64,000 nt of DNA. It comes from Lachnoclostridium sp. UBA1308 (lineage in GTDB: Bacteria; Bacillota; Clostridia; Lachnospirales; Lachnospiraceae). Under the pieces are notes generated by a model. That model saw nothing but the letters and a program-made list of their open reading frames with translations, was not told the DNA's origin and made no database searches. Made by a program: the position numbers and the translations under genes. Shown piece after piece: positions 52,660-62,200 of this stretch. Position 1 is the first letter of the stretch. Every line of letters starts with the position of its first letter. The DNA is taken from contig DBTU01000047.1 in assembly GCA_002307215.1 (NCBI GenBank), positions 1 through 64,000 of the forward strand, given 5' to 3'.

Positions 52660-53871
52660 TTATTGCCCCCTTAGTAATTGCTTTGCGATACTTTGGGCAT
52701 CAATGCGTGAAATATCATCCGGAACGTTCTGACCGAATGTAGCATAGGACAGCGGTGCCTGCGTTAACATACGAATGTTAAACAGATTACCGATTGTACT
52801 AGTTTCATCCAGTTTCGTAAAAATCAGATTATAGTTGACAATCTCCGCATATGCTTCAGTAATTTTAATGAGATCCATATATTTTGTTGTAGCACTTAAC
52901 ACTAAATAAACTTCTCTATCCTCATCGGGTATAAGATTCATCAGCTGCTCAATATCGTCCCTTTGCTCTTTATTTCGATGTGAGCGACCGGCTGTATCAA
53001 CGAAAACAACATCAAAATCAGAAAATTCATCTATAGATTGCTTCATTTCATCATCTGTATAGATGACTTTTAACGGTATTCCTAAAATGTTTGCATAGGT
53101 TCTAAGCTGCTCCACGGCAGCAATACGATATGTATCAGCTGTCAAAAAAGCAACCTTTGCTTTTTCATTTACTTTAAATTTTGAAGCAATCTTTGCTATT
53201 GTAGTTGTCTTTCCTACTCCGGTAGGACCGATAAAAAATACGAATTTAGGAGTTTTCCCGCTAATATCAATTGTTTTAGGCTGCCCAAGCTTCAGTATGA
53301 TTTTCTGATATATACCGGCCAAGATATTATCCATAGATGCATCTCTTTTTAAATTTCCTTCTATTTCCGTAATAATCTGATTTGCATATTTTTCATCAAC
53401 TTCATTCGTGATCAGTTGGTTATAAATCAATTGCATACATGCAAGATTTTTACTTGCTTCGACAGCCTTACACTCGGTAGCCTGAGCATTGCCCTTTTCT
53501 TTTTCGTACATTTGTTTTTCAATGAGGCTTTGAAGATTATTCAATTTTGCTTCAATTGCTGATGGTTCAGCAGACATACTGATATCTGTTTTCCCAAGTG
53601 GCCTGTCCCCCGGATCATCGTCGTAGATAATACCCGGATGAATTGTTCTTGGCGCAGAAACCGGTGACGGAGTCTTAGGTTTATCATATTTATATATGAT
53701 ATTTTCATCAACCGCAGCCGTTATCTCTACCACCGATTTTTTAAATAATTTATAGATGCCTCTGGGTGATATCGTTTTGATATTCATGACAATAGCATCC
53801 TTACCAAGTTCTTCCTTAGCAAGCATGATTGCCTCTGTCTCCGTATTTGCTTGAAATTTCTTGATAATCAC
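52660..53871 (-). CDS. flhF: Signal-recognition-particle-type GTPase FlhF
   Basis: A 403-aa FlhF. The N-terminal basic domain (MIIKKFQANTETEAIMLAKE) is followed by a linker and an NG GTPase domain with GPTGVGKTTTIAKIASKF, FLTADTYRIAAVEQL, FVDTAGRSHRN and FTKLDETSTIG. It places flagella and recruits early basal-body parts. The start is GTG 53871, whose G is shared with the flhA stop (TAGTG), so translation is likely coupled. Confidence 0.94.
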   Translation of the reverse strand: MIIKKFQANTETEAIMLAKEELGKDAIVMNIKTISPRGIYKLFKKSVVEITAAVDENIIYKYDKPKTPSPVSAPRTIHPGIIYDDDPGDRPLGKTDISMSAEPSAIEAKLNNLQSLIEKQMYEKEKGNAQATECKAVEASKNLACMQLIYNQLITNEVDEKYANQIITEIEGNLKRDASMDNILAGIYQKIILKLGQPKTIDISGKTPKFVFFIGPTGVGKTTTIAKIASKFKVNEKAKVAFLTADTYRIAAVEQLRTYANILGIPLKVIYTDDEMKQSIDEFSDFDVVFVDTAGRSHRNKEQRDDIEQLMNLIPDEDREVYLVLSATTKYMDLIKITEAYAEIVNYNLIFTKLDETSTIGNLFNIRMLTQAPLSYATFGQNVPDDISRIDAQSIAKQLLRGQ

Positions 53872-55904
53872 TAAACTGTCACCATCCCCACTGACTGTAA
53901 TTCTACATTGGAATCTATTTCATTATACGATACTACGATCAAATCTACAAAGTAATCTTGTGTCAGACGTTTAAAATACATTCTGACAATCGGTGAAGTT
54001 ATAATAATCGGGTTTTTCCCCAATTCTTCCAATTTATGTACTTCTGTTTGTACTGAATTAATAATTTCTTTAGTTATACTGGGATCAAGCGCAAGGTAAG
54101 AACCCTGTTCGGACTGTTTTACCGCTCCCATGATATCCTGCTCGACCTTAGGATCCAGTGTAACAACACTGGTCATCTCACTCGATGGAAAGAATTTGCT
54201 GGATATAGCTCTTTTTAAACTCTGTCTTGAGTATTCGGTAAGCACATCCGTATCTCTTGTTGTAGTAGCATAATCTGCCAGTGTTTCCAATATCGTAACC
54301 AAATCACGAATTGATACGCCTTCTCTAAGAAGGTTTTGAAGTACCTTTTGAATTTCACCGATACTAAGAAGCTTTGGAACGAGTTCTGTAATCAAAGTCT
54401 GATGTGAGTTCTGGACATTATTAATCAGATTTTGAACATCCTGTCTGGTAAGCATCTCAAAAATATGTCCTCTGATAACTTCTGTCAAGTGGGTAGCAAT
54501 AATGGACGGTGGATCAACAACCGTATATCCAAGTGCCTCTGCTCTTTCACGTTGTCCCTCCGTTATCCAAATAGCCGGAAGATGGAAGGAAGGTTCAAAG
54601 GTTGGTATACCTGTAATCTCCTCTTCTACATAACCAGGATTCATGGCCATATAATGATCAAATAGGATTTCTCCCTCACTTACCTGAATACCTTTTATTT
54701 TTATAATATATTGGTTGGGATTCAACTGAATATTATCCCTCAGACGAATCATCGGAACTACACAACCAAGTTCTATAGCAATCTGCCTTCGGATTAATAC
54801 AACTCGGTCAAGCAAATCTCCACCCTGATTCGTATCAGCGAGTGGAATAATACCATAACCGAATTCCAGCTCGATCGGATCTACCTGAAGCAAAGAAATT
54901 ACATTTTCCGGCTTTCTGATTTCGTTTGCCGATATCTCTTCGCTGGATACTTCCTCCTCTATTGCAGAAACCTCCATCCGATTGGAAATGATTCTGCCGG
55001 AAATAATAAAAAGTGAGCCATAAAGTGCAAAAATTATTTTATTAAGCGGTGTAAGAAGACCTAACACAATTAGACTGCCTCCAACCATATATAATACCTT
55101 GGGAATGGAAAACAGCTGCTGCATCAGTAAGTCTCCGAAATCAGCTTCCTTTGAGGCTTTGGTAATTAAGATACCGGTTGCCAGTGATATCATGAGAGAA
55201 GGAATCTGACTGACAAGTCCATCACCGATGGAAAGAATTGCAAAATGAGAAAAAGCATCCATGGCAGAGTAATGTAAAGACATTACACCCATTATAGTAC
55301 CGCCGGCTAAATTTATGATCGTAATCAATAATCCGACAACTGCATCTCCCTTAACATACTTCGTTGCACCATCCATAGCACCGAAGAAGGCTGCCTCTTG
55401 CTGTATCTTATCACGGCGTACTCTCGCCTCTTTGTCCGAAATCGCACCAGTATTTAAGTCTGCGTCAATCGCCATCTGTTTACCGGGCATTGCATCCAGA
55501 GTAAATCTTGCCGTTACTTCTGCAACACGTTCAGACCCCTTATTAATAACCATAAACTGCACTAAGATTAAGACAATAAATATAATAATACCAATGACCA
55601 GATTGTTACCTCCAACAAACTTACCAAAGGTTGTAATAACATTACCCGGTTCGCCGGTAGATAAGATGAGCCTTACACTGGATACGTTCAATGAAATTCG
55701 AAATATTGTCGTAAACAATAGAATTGTCGGAAATGTCGACATACCTATAACATCGTTGGTAAACATCGAATTAAACAACACAATCATAGCCACTGAAATG
55801 TTTAGCGCCAGTAGCAGGTCAAGTAGGAAGGCCGGAATGGGAATAATCAAGAAAATGATAGCTGAAAGAATAAATAAACCAATGATCAAATCATTCTTTT
55901 TCAT
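53871..55904 (-). CDS. flhA: Flagellar export gate protein FlhA
   Basis: The largest export-gate subunit, 677 aa. Eight N-terminal helices include the FHIPEP-type loop (TARFTLDAMPGKQMAIDADL), which guides proton-driven export; the cytoplasmic part has DPIELEFGYGIIPLAD, then VVDPPSIIATHLTEVIRGH. ATG 55904 follows AGGAGGATTCGA, and this ribosome site can pair with CCTCCT just upstream. It follows flhB after a 126-bp array of alternating GGAGG and CCTCC. Confidence 0.96.
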   Translation of the reverse strand: MKKNDLIIGLFILSAIIFLIIPIPAFLLDLLLALNISVAMIVLFNSMFTNDVIGMSTFPTILLFTTIFRISLNVSSVRLILSTGEPGNVITTFGKFVGGNNLVIGIIIFIVLILVQFMVINKGSERVAEVTARFTLDAMPGKQMAIDADLNTGAISDKEARVRRDKIQQEAAFFGAMDGATKYVKGDAVVGLLITIINLAGGTIMGVMSLHYSAMDAFSHFAILSIGDGLVSQIPSLMISLATGILITKASKEADFGDLLMQQLFSIPKVLYMVGGSLIVLGLLTPLNKIIFALYGSLFIISGRIISNRMEVSAIEEEVSSEEISANEIRKPENVISLLQVDPIELEFGYGIIPLADTNQGGDLLDRVVLIRRQIAIELGCVVPMIRLRDNIQLNPNQYIIKIKGIQVSEGEILFDHYMAMNPGYVEEEITGIPTFEPSFHLPAIWITEGQRERAEALGYTVVDPPSIIATHLTEVIRGHIFEMLTRQDVQNLINNVQNSHQTLITELVPKLLSIGEIQKVLQNLLREGVSIRDLVTILETLADYATTTRDTDVLTEYSRQSLKRAISSKFFPSSEMTSVVTLDPKVEQDIMGAVKQSEQGSYLALDPSITKEIINSVQTEVHKLEELGKNPIIITSPIVRMYFKRLTQDYFVDLIVVSYNEIDSNVELQSVGMVTV

Positions 55905-55907
55905 TCG

Positions 55908-56014
55908 AATCCTCCTTTTAGGAGGATTTACCTCCACCAGTCTTTTTGGGAGGTTATCCTCCCTTGCCTTTTAGGAGGGTTTACCTCCATCCGTCTTTTC
56001 GGGAGGTTTCCTCC
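55908..56014 (-). repeat. Alternating Shine-Dalgarno/anti-Shine-Dalgarno array before flhA
   Basis: On the minus strand GGAGG occurs five times (plus coordinates of CCTCC: 55911, 55931, 55958, 55984, 56010) and CCTCC four times (55921, 55949, 55974, 56002), alternating every 12-16 bp. The larger unit of about 53 bp is repeated twice. The last GGAGG is the flhA ribosome site and forms ATCCTCCT-aaa-AGGAGGAT with its neighbour. Confidence 0.88.
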
Positions 56015-56029
56015 CTGTTTTATGCTCAA

Positions 56030-57160
56030 TTAGCTTACCTTATTCTTTAACCCATAGACATATGCCAATATTTCTGCTGTCATCTGGTATAGTTCGGGCG
56101 GTATCTCGTCTCCTATCTCAACATTGTAATATAGCATTCTGGCAAGAGGTTTATTTTCAATAATCTCTATATTGTGTTCCTTTGCGACCTCTTTAATCTT
56201 CTGAGCCAAGAAATCCGCTCCTTTTGCAACAAGAATTGGTGCAGTTGATGACTGTTTATCATACATAATTGCTGCAGCCAAATGCGTCGGATTTGTAATG
56301 ATTACATCCGCCTTAGGCAGGGACTGCATCATCCTTTTCATGGATACTTCTCTCATCTTTGCTCGAATTTTACTTTTTATCTGCGGATCACCTTCACTGT
56401 TCTTATATTCATCTTTTACTTCCTGTTTTGACATTCTCATATCTTTTTTGAATTTAAGTTTTTGATAGATTAAATCAGCTGCACCAATAAGCAGGAAGAT
56501 AAGACTTATCTTAAGTCCCAGTGTTATTATGATATTACCAATCAAGATGATAGCAACCTCCAAATCAAGATCATATAGTACAAACAGCATTCCCCATTGG
56601 TTCTTTAGGGTACTATAAGCAATATAACAGATAATGGTTATTTTTAAAATATCAACAAACAATTCAACAAGTTTATCCTTCGATAGCATCTGTTTAAAAC
56701 CCTTTATTGGGTTGATTTTAGAAAATTTCGGTTGAATAATCTTACCGGATATCCGCCATTTTACTTGAAAAAGCAAAACCACAATTGTTACAATAATAGT
56801 AATAATGAATACCGGTAGACAGGTAATGATAATTGTCATAAACGCTTCCGATAATAAGCTCTCTGCTGACAAAATTGAAAAATCCTCATTCGTCAGCTTT
56901 TCAATGCAACCGTAGAATAATTTAAAGGAATTAATGAACTGTGTTCCAAAATATCCAACAAAAATCTTCAAAACCAAAAAAAGTGTTGTAAGACTTGAAG
57001 CAGTGATTAATTCCTTGCTTCTTGCTACCTGCCCTTCACCTCTTGCGTCACCCAGCTTCTTTGCGGTAGCATCCTCGGTCTTGTCTCCGTCATCTGCAAA
57101 GAACTGAAGGTTATATGGAAGGAGACCGACTGTTCTTTTGATAAACTCTTCATCTCTCAT
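56030..57160 (-). CDS. flhB: Flagellar export switch protein FlhB
   Basis: A 376-aa FlhB: soluble N-terminus (FFADDGDKTEDATAKKLGDA), four helices, and a cytoplasmic domain with the self-cleaving NPTH in IITNPTHLAAAIMYD. Cleavage between Asn and Pro switches export from rod/hook to filament proteins. GAGGAATG lies just before the ATG. fliR is upstream by 32 nt. Confidence 0.95.
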   Translation of the reverse strand: MRDEEFIKRTVGLLPYNLQFFADDGDKTEDATAKKLGDARGEGQVARSKELITASSLTTLFLVLKIFVGYFGTQFINSFKLFYGCIEKLTNEDFSILSAESLLSEAFMTIIITCLPVFIITIIVTIVVLLFQVKWRISGKIIQPKFSKINPIKGFKQMLSKDKLVELFVDILKITIICYIAYSTLKNQWGMLFVLYDLDLEVAIILIGNIIITLGLKISLIFLLIGAADLIYQKLKFKKDMRMSKQEVKDEYKNSEGDPQIKSKIRAKMREVSMKRMMQSLPKADVIITNPTHLAAAIMYDKQSSTAPILVAKGADFLAQKIKEVAKEHNIEIIENKPLARMLYYNVEIGDEIPPELYQMTAEILAYVYGLKNKVS

Positions 57161-57192
57161 TCAATCATTCCTCTATCGTCTTTTTGCAAGAC

Positions 57193-57960
57193 CTAATGTA
57201 ACAGCTCAATGGAGCTCTGAAACATAGTAACCATTTCTTTAAATATCAAATCCGCAACAGACGGAATGAATCCGATAATAAGGATTAATATGATAAGACC
57301 AACAAATATCTTAATCTGCATGCCAATAACAAACATATTCAACTGAGGGGCAATCTTTGCCAGAATTCCCAGTATTGTATCAACCACAAGAATCGCTGCA
57401 AATACCGGTAGAACAATTCGAAAGCCAATAATAAAATAATCCGTAATGAATTTTGACATAATGGTATATAGCTGCGGATTTAGATTGACCTTGCCGACAC
57501 CGATAACCTGAAAAGAATCAACCATGGCTTTAAGAAAATAATGATGTAAATTTGTTATCATCATCACAATCAGAACCAGGTACCCGTAAAAATTAGCTGT
57601 AATGGTAGACTGAATATTTGAAATAGGATCCAGTTCGTTCACCATCGAAAAACCAATCTGCATATCAAGTATCTGCCCGGAAAAATTAACAATGTAATAA
57701 GCTATATTTGCAAAAAGCCCCATAACAGCTCCGGCTAAGGCTTCTTTTACGACTAATATGGTATAACCTATTACACCGACATACTCGAGCTGTTGATTAG
57801 CAAGCGTAAAAAAAATAATTGCAGATAAGAAGATAGCAAGCCCTGTCTTAACTCTCATAGGTACATATTTCAACGAAAAAAAAGGAGCCGTATATATAAA
57901 TCCGGTAATCCTCACAAGTATCAGCAGAAAAATCTCATAGTTATTAATTGAAATCGTCAT
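57193..57960 (-). CDS. fliR: Flagellar export protein FliR
   Basis: A 255-aa membrane protein with about six helices, part of the FliPQR export core. Signatures: LILVRITGFIYTAPFFS at the start, LDMQIGFSMVNELDPISN, and PVFAAILVVDTILGILAKIA then PQLNMFVIGMQIKIFVGL. The ATG overlaps the fliQ stop (ATGA), so the two are translationally coupled. Confidence 0.95.
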   Translation of the reverse strand: MTISINNYEIFLLILVRITGFIYTAPFFSLKYVPMRVKTGLAIFLSAIIFFTLANQQLEYVGVIGYTILVVKEALAGAVMGLFANIAYYIVNFSGQILDMQIGFSMVNELDPISNIQSTITANFYGYLVLIVMMITNLHHYFLKAMVDSFQVIGVGKVNLNPQLYTIMSKFITDYFIIGFRIVLPVFAAILVVDTILGILAKIAPQLNMFVIGMQIKIFVGLIILILIIGFIPSVADLIFKEMVTMFQSSIELLH

Positions 57961-58232
57961 AAATTATTAATGTAATATCCAAAATTATTAAATAAATCTA
58001 TCATATAATCCTTCAGAGTAGTCATTATCCAGCCACCGCATAGCATAAGAACTAAAAATACGGCTATGAATTTCGGAACAAATGTGAGGGTTTGTTCCTG
58101 TATTGATGTTACTGTCTGAAAGATGCTTACGATCAAACCAATGACTAGAGATATAATCAACATCGGAGCTGAGGTTTTAATAACGACATATAGAGCTTCT
58201 CTTGCAATATCAATAATAATATTCTCGTTCAT
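57957..58232 (-). CDS. fliQ: Flagellar export protein FliQ
   Basis: A 91-aa protein with two membrane helices: MLIISLVIGLIVSIFQTVTS, then IQEQTLTFVPKFIAVFLVLM, the FliQ signature. It packs around FliP in the export gate. It lies 16 nt after fliP and overlaps fliR by 4 nt. Confidence 0.95.
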   Translation of the reverse strand: MNENIIIDIAREALYVVIKTSAPMLIISLVIGLIVSIFQTVTSIQEQTLTFVPKFIAVFLVLMLCGGWIMTTLKDYMIDLFNNFGYYINNL

Positions 58233-58248
58233 ACCTCTTCATCTCCCG

Positions 58249-59109
58249 CTAATAGAACGTTTTGACGACTTGTCCAATAATAAGGTCCCAGCCATCTGCT
58301 ATGATAAATAATAATATCTTAAATGGCATCGATATCATCGTTGGTGGTAGCATCATCATACCCATAGACATCAGGGTAGAAGCCACAACCATATCTATAA
58401 TTATAAATGGTATATATATTAAAAAGCCAATGATAAAGGCCTTCTTTAATTCATTTGTAATAAATGCCGGAATAATAACCTCGGTAGGTATATCATCTGG
58501 ATCTTCAACCGTTTCGATATGATCGATATTAAGAAATAGCTTTAAGTCCTTTTCACCACCTTGTTCAAGCTGTGTCAGCATAAAGGTTCGAAGCGGTGCC
58601 ACTCCTTTGTCAAAGGCTTGCTGCTGGGTAATCGTTCCATCAGCGAGTGGTTTGATTGCATCATTATTAATCTGAGTGAATATCGGTGACATAATGAAAA
58701 AGGTTAAAAACAATGCAAGTCCCGTCAGTACCTGATTTGGCGGTGTTGTCTGCGTACCAATTGCAGTTCTGACAAAATGCAATACAATCAAAATTCTGGT
58801 AAAAGAAGTTACCATGATTAAGATTGATGGTGCCAGACTAATAACCGTTAAAACCAACAGCATTTGTAAGGTAGCAGATAACCCGTTATCTTGGTTCGTA
58901 TTTAATGAAAATTGCAAAGGTCCAAGTGACCCGCTCAAATTGCCTGACGCATTATCAGTATTTGTTGCCGTTGCCGCATTACTAGTGGTATCATTGACTG
59001 TAGATGCCGAGGCAAAACTGCCATGAATTAAGGCTGACATGCAAATTGCTAACATGATAACGATAATGGCAGGTTTTCTTTTAAAGCATTTTTTAACATG
59101 TATATTCAT
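58249..59109 (-). CDS. fliP: Flagellar export protein FliP
   Basis: A 286-aa FliP with a cleavable signal peptide (MNIHVKKCFKRKPAIIVIML, cleavage near SFASA) and four helices. Signatures: LSLAPSILIMVTSFTRILIV, RTAIGTQTTPPNQVLTGLAL, and the late VASTLMSMGMMMLPP. ATG 59109 is preferred; TTG 59118 is an alternative. It sits between fliO and fliQ, the standard order. Confidence 0.95.
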   Translation of the reverse strand: MNIHVKKCFKRKPAIIVIMLAICMSALIHGSFASASTVNDTTSNAATATNTDNASGNLSGSLGPLQFSLNTNQDNGLSATLQMLLVLTVISLAPSILIMVTSFTRILIVLHFVRTAIGTQTTPPNQVLTGLALFLTFFIMSPIFTQINNDAIKPLADGTITQQQAFDKGVAPLRTFMLTQLEQGGEKDLKLFLNIDHIETVEDPDDIPTEVIIPAFITNELKKAFIIGFLIYIPFIIIDMVVASTLMSMGMMMLPPTMISMPFKILLFIIADGWDLIIGQVVKTFY

Positions 59110-59153
59110 GTTTACCAACCTTTACTCGTTTTGTTCGAGGCAAATAATACTTA

Positions 59154-59546
59154 TCATTGTGTTTTATTCCGTACTTTCTCAAGAATCTGTTTAAAACTCA
59201 TATTCTCTTTTATAGTGCTGTTCTTAACAAATACTTCTGATTCTTCTAATTCTGTTATGAAATTGACTGTATCCTTGCTGACAGAAATAACTACATATTT
59301 ATTTGCTACTTTTACTATCTGAAGAAATTTGTTCGGATTGATACGATAAGTATCAATGACCTTAAAATTACTGTCTTTTAACTGTCCAATTGAAAATCTG
59401 CCAACTATTTTTGTAGTATAGTAAGCGGCAACCAGAATAAGGATCAATATAAATACCAACCCAATCAATTCCGGAATACCGCTGGACCCTGATACTCCCA
59501 ATTGAATTGGTGATTCACTCGGCACAGGTGTTGAAGATAACAGCAT
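59154..59546 (-). CDS. fliO: Flagellar assembly protein FliO
   Basis: A 130-aa protein with one N-terminal-proximal helix (GLVFILILILVAAYYTTKIV) and a small cytoplasmic FliO domain (KVIDTYRINPNKFLQIVKVA, NKYVVISVSKD). FliO helps FliP assemble. The ATG overlaps the end of cheY by context (stop 59548). FliO is poorly conserved, but length and position agree. Confidence 0.88.
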   Translation of the reverse strand: MLLSSTPVPSESPIQLGVSGSSGIPELIGLVFILILILVAAYYTTKIVGRFSIGQLKDSNFKVIDTYRINPNKFLQIVKVANKYVVISVSKDTVNFITELEESEVFVKNSTIKENMSFKQILEKVRNKTQ

Positions 59547-59547
59547 A

Positions 59548-59910
59548 TTAACCCACTGCTTTCTTAACTGCTTCTAAAACTCTGTCTGCTTGGAAGGGCT
59601 TAACGATGAAATCCTTAGCTCCTGACTGGATAGATTCAATTACCATTGCCTGCTGTCCCATTGCGGAACACATAATAACATTAGCGCTCGGATCGGCAGC
59701 CTTAATCTTCTTCAGTGCTTGAATACCATCCATCTCAGGCATGGTAATGTCCATCATTACTAAATCGGGCTTTGTCTCAGCATACTTATCGATTGCCTTT
59801 AAACCATTCTCAGCCTCACCCGCAATGTTATAACCATTCTTTGTCAAGATATCCTTAATCATCATTCTCATAAAAGCTGCATCGTCACAAATCAAAATAT
59901 TTTTAGCCAT
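59548..59910 (-). CDS. cheY: Chemotaxis response regulator CheY
   Basis: A single-domain receiver of 120 aa. Acidic pair DD9-10, phospho-acceptor D54 in VMMDITMPEMDG, Thr/Ser in CSAMGQ and Lys in IVKPFQ are all present. CheY-P binds the switch (FliM/FliY) and is dephosphorylated by CheC and FliY. AGGAGAAAGAAT lies before the ATG. It sits between fliY and fliO. Confidence 0.95.
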   Translation of the reverse strand: MAKNILICDDAAFMRMMIKDILTKNGYNIAGEAENGLKAIDKYAETKPDLVMMDITMPEMDGIQALKKIKAADPSANVIMCSAMGQQAMVIESIQSGAKDFIVKPFQADRVLEAVKKAVG

Positions 59911-59950
59911 ATTCTTTCTCCTATCTAATTGTGATTAATTATTTTCAGTT

Positions 59951-61147
59951 TCAACTCATCTGTTTCTGTTTAGTAATCTCAGTCACTCGTATACCAAACG
60001 CTTCTTCCATAACAACTACTTCACCCTTTGCGACAAATTTACCATTCACAAGGACATCAATCGGTTCACCCGCTAACCTGTTTAACTCGATTATGGTACC
60101 GGGTGCAAAATCAAGAATTTCTTTAATCGACTTACTGGTTCTTCCAAGTTCAACCGTAACTTCTAAAGGTACATCCAATAACAAATCAATATTTTCCGGT
60201 TGAACCATTTGACCCATCATTGGATTGAACGGAGCAAACTGCACTTGTTGGACATTAACATCTTGTGTTACCGGCATCATATATGGCATTGCTCCCGGCA
60301 TCGCACCCTGATTTGGATATGGATAAGGCATATATCCGGGTTGCTGCATTTGTGGAGGAATCTGCTGCTGTTGCTGTTGCACATGCTCTTGAGGCATAGG
60401 AGCCGGATGCGGTGATTGAGGCTTTACAACCGTCTCATTCACAGGCGACCTGGTCGGAATATCCGGTTCCATAGAAGTTGCCTGAACAAATTGTTTGTAT
60501 AAATCTCTGGCAAAATCAAATGGATACAGTTGCATCAGAACACTATCAACAAGATTACCGATTTGTAAATGAAATGATACTTTTACAAAATAGCCCTTTA
60601 GAAAGTCTGCTATGTTCTCTCCGCTTATATGTTCAAACAAATCAACAACCGCTGCTGTAGGCGGTGATATATCAACCTTCTTTTCAAGCATTGAGGATAT
60701 TGATGTTGCAGCAGAACCCATCATCTGGTTCATCGCTTCACCAATGGCACTTAGATGAAGATCGGATAAATCACCAACGACATCTGATCCGTCCCCGCCC
60801 ATCATTAAATCAGTGATAATTTTAACATCATTTTCTTTCAGGATTAGGATATTATTACCGTCGAGACCGTCCTTGTAATAAATCTGTATAAAAACGCAGG
60901 GTTTATCATAACTGCTGACAATATCCTTCCAAGTAGCATATTCAACTACCGGTGTAGTAATATTAACTCTTTGGTTAACAAGTGAAAAAAGCGTTGTCGC
61001 TGCTGTTCCCATACTGATGTTTGATATCTCACCAATCGCATCCTTCTCAGCATCGGTCAGCTTTTCCTGTGAGGAATTTGCTGAGTCGTCCGTATTCATG
61101 CCATTAAGTAACGCGTTTATTTCTTCTTGGGATAGCATACCATCCAT
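59951..61147 (-). CDS. fliY: Flagellar switch protein/CheY-P phosphatase FliY
   Basis: A 398-aa protein that replaces FliN in the C-ring. N-terminal peptide MDGMLSQEEINALLNGM (CheY-P binding), a CheC-like phosphatase part with AIGEISNISMGTAATTLF and LSAIGEAMNQMMGSAATS (two E-x2-N sites), a Pro/Gln/Met-rich linker (about residues 235-305), and a FliN/SpoA domain (LLLDVPLEVTVELGRTSKSI). GGAGAGGAG precedes the ATG. It follows fliM. Confidence 0.95.
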   Translation of the reverse strand: MDGMLSQEEINALLNGMNTDDSANSSQEKLTDAEKDAIGEISNISMGTAATTLFSLVNQRVNITTPVVEYATWKDIVSSYDKPCVFIQIYYKDGLDGNNILILKENDVKIITDLMMGGDGSDVVGDLSDLHLSAIGEAMNQMMGSAATSISSMLEKKVDISPPTAAVVDLFEHISGENIADFLKGYFVKVSFHLQIGNLVDSVLMQLYPFDFARDLYKQFVQATSMEPDIPTRSPVNETVVKPQSPHPAPMPQEHVQQQQQQIPPQMQQPGYMPYPYPNQGAMPGAMPYMMPVTQDVNVQQVQFAPFNPMMGQMVQPENIDLLLDVPLEVTVELGRTSKSIKEILDFAPGTIIELNRLAGEPIDVLVNGKFVAKGEVVVMEEAFGIRVTEITKQKQMS

Positions 61148-61153
61148 AGCTTG

Positions 61154-62134
61154 TTACTCCTCTCCTCTTATTATTGATGAAATCTTTACCGCATAAGAGC
61201 CTGAGGATGCACCCGGAAGTGCGGTAAATTTATGAAGATTTCCTACATAGACAGATAATTCATCATCAACTTTTGCATTAAGTTTAATGATATCTCCCTT
61301 TTGCATATTCATAAAATCGTTAACAGATATTGAGCTCTTACCCAGTACTGCACGAAGCGGAATTCTCGCCTTCGCAATGGCGACTTCAATGATTTCATGA
61401 TATGATTGATCGTCACTCGTCTGCATGGAAGAATACCAGTATTTTGTGTTTAACTTGTCTATAATCTTATCGAGACATACATAAGGAAGGCAAATATTCA
61501 TCATTCCCTCAACATTGCCAATTTTAATATTTAAGGTAACCAGTGAAATCATCTCACTTGGTGATATAATCTGTGCGAATTGACAATTTGTTTCAATTCT
61601 GAGTAGTCTTGGCTGTATCTGAATTACAGTCGCCCAAGGTTCACGCAGCAAATTCGTGCAGACATTAAATATTCTCTCAATAATTGACATCTCGATCTCA
61701 GAAAAATCTCTTACCTTCTCGAGCGGATAGCCTCCGCCCCCCAACATTCGATCTACAATCGCATAACCCAAATTATCAGCCAACTCTACAATAATATTTC
61801 CTTCAAGTGGTGAAAAATCTACTATTCCTAACAATACCGGATTAGAAAGGGCATTCGTAAACTCAGAATATTGAACTGCTTCTGAATTTCTTACCTCAAC
61901 CTGAACATTTTTCCGAAGATATGCCGGAAGGTTCGTAGAAAGAAGCCTTGCATAGTGTTCAAATATAATATTCAAGGTACGTAAATGTTCCTTAGAAAAC
62001 TTGGACGGCCTGGCAAAGTCATAATTCTTAATCTGCTTCTCATTCGTCTGCTTATAATCATCTGCATCTAGTTCCCCGCTGCTAAGCGCCGCAAGTAGAT
62101 TATCTATCTCACTTTGGGATAAGACATCACCCAT
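61154..62134 (-). CDS. fliM: Flagellar motor switch protein FliM
   Basis: A 326-aa C-ring protein. The N-terminal MGDVLSQSEIDNLLAALSSG is the CheY-P-binding peptide; the middle CheC-like domain has YAIVDRMLGGGGYPLEKVRD; the C-terminal part is a SpoA fold (AVLGKSSISVNDFMNMQKGD). AGGAGGTATGGACA lies before the ATG. It precedes fliY by 6 nt. Confidence 0.95.
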   Translation of the reverse strand: MGDVLSQSEIDNLLAALSSGELDADDYKQTNEKQIKNYDFARPSKFSKEHLRTLNIIFEHYARLLSTNLPAYLRKNVQVEVRNSEAVQYSEFTNALSNPVLLGIVDFSPLEGNIIVELADNLGYAIVDRMLGGGGYPLEKVRDFSEIEMSIIERIFNVCTNLLREPWATVIQIQPRLLRIETNCQFAQIISPSEMISLVTLNIKIGNVEGMMNICLPYVCLDKIIDKLNTKYWYSSMQTSDDQSYHEIIEVAIAKARIPLRAVLGKSSISVNDFMNMQKGDIIKLNAKVDDELSVYVGNLHKFTALPGASSGSYAVKISSIIRGEE

Positions 62135-62200
62135 TGTCCATACCTCCTAATCGACTTAGTTACATAATAACATAGATTAATCATAAAATCATCATTTTTC

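Noticed and set aside
45316..56000. Many plus-strand open frames opposite the fla/che genes
   Set aside because: They are antisense shadows of well-conserved minus-strand genes and lack ribosome sites.
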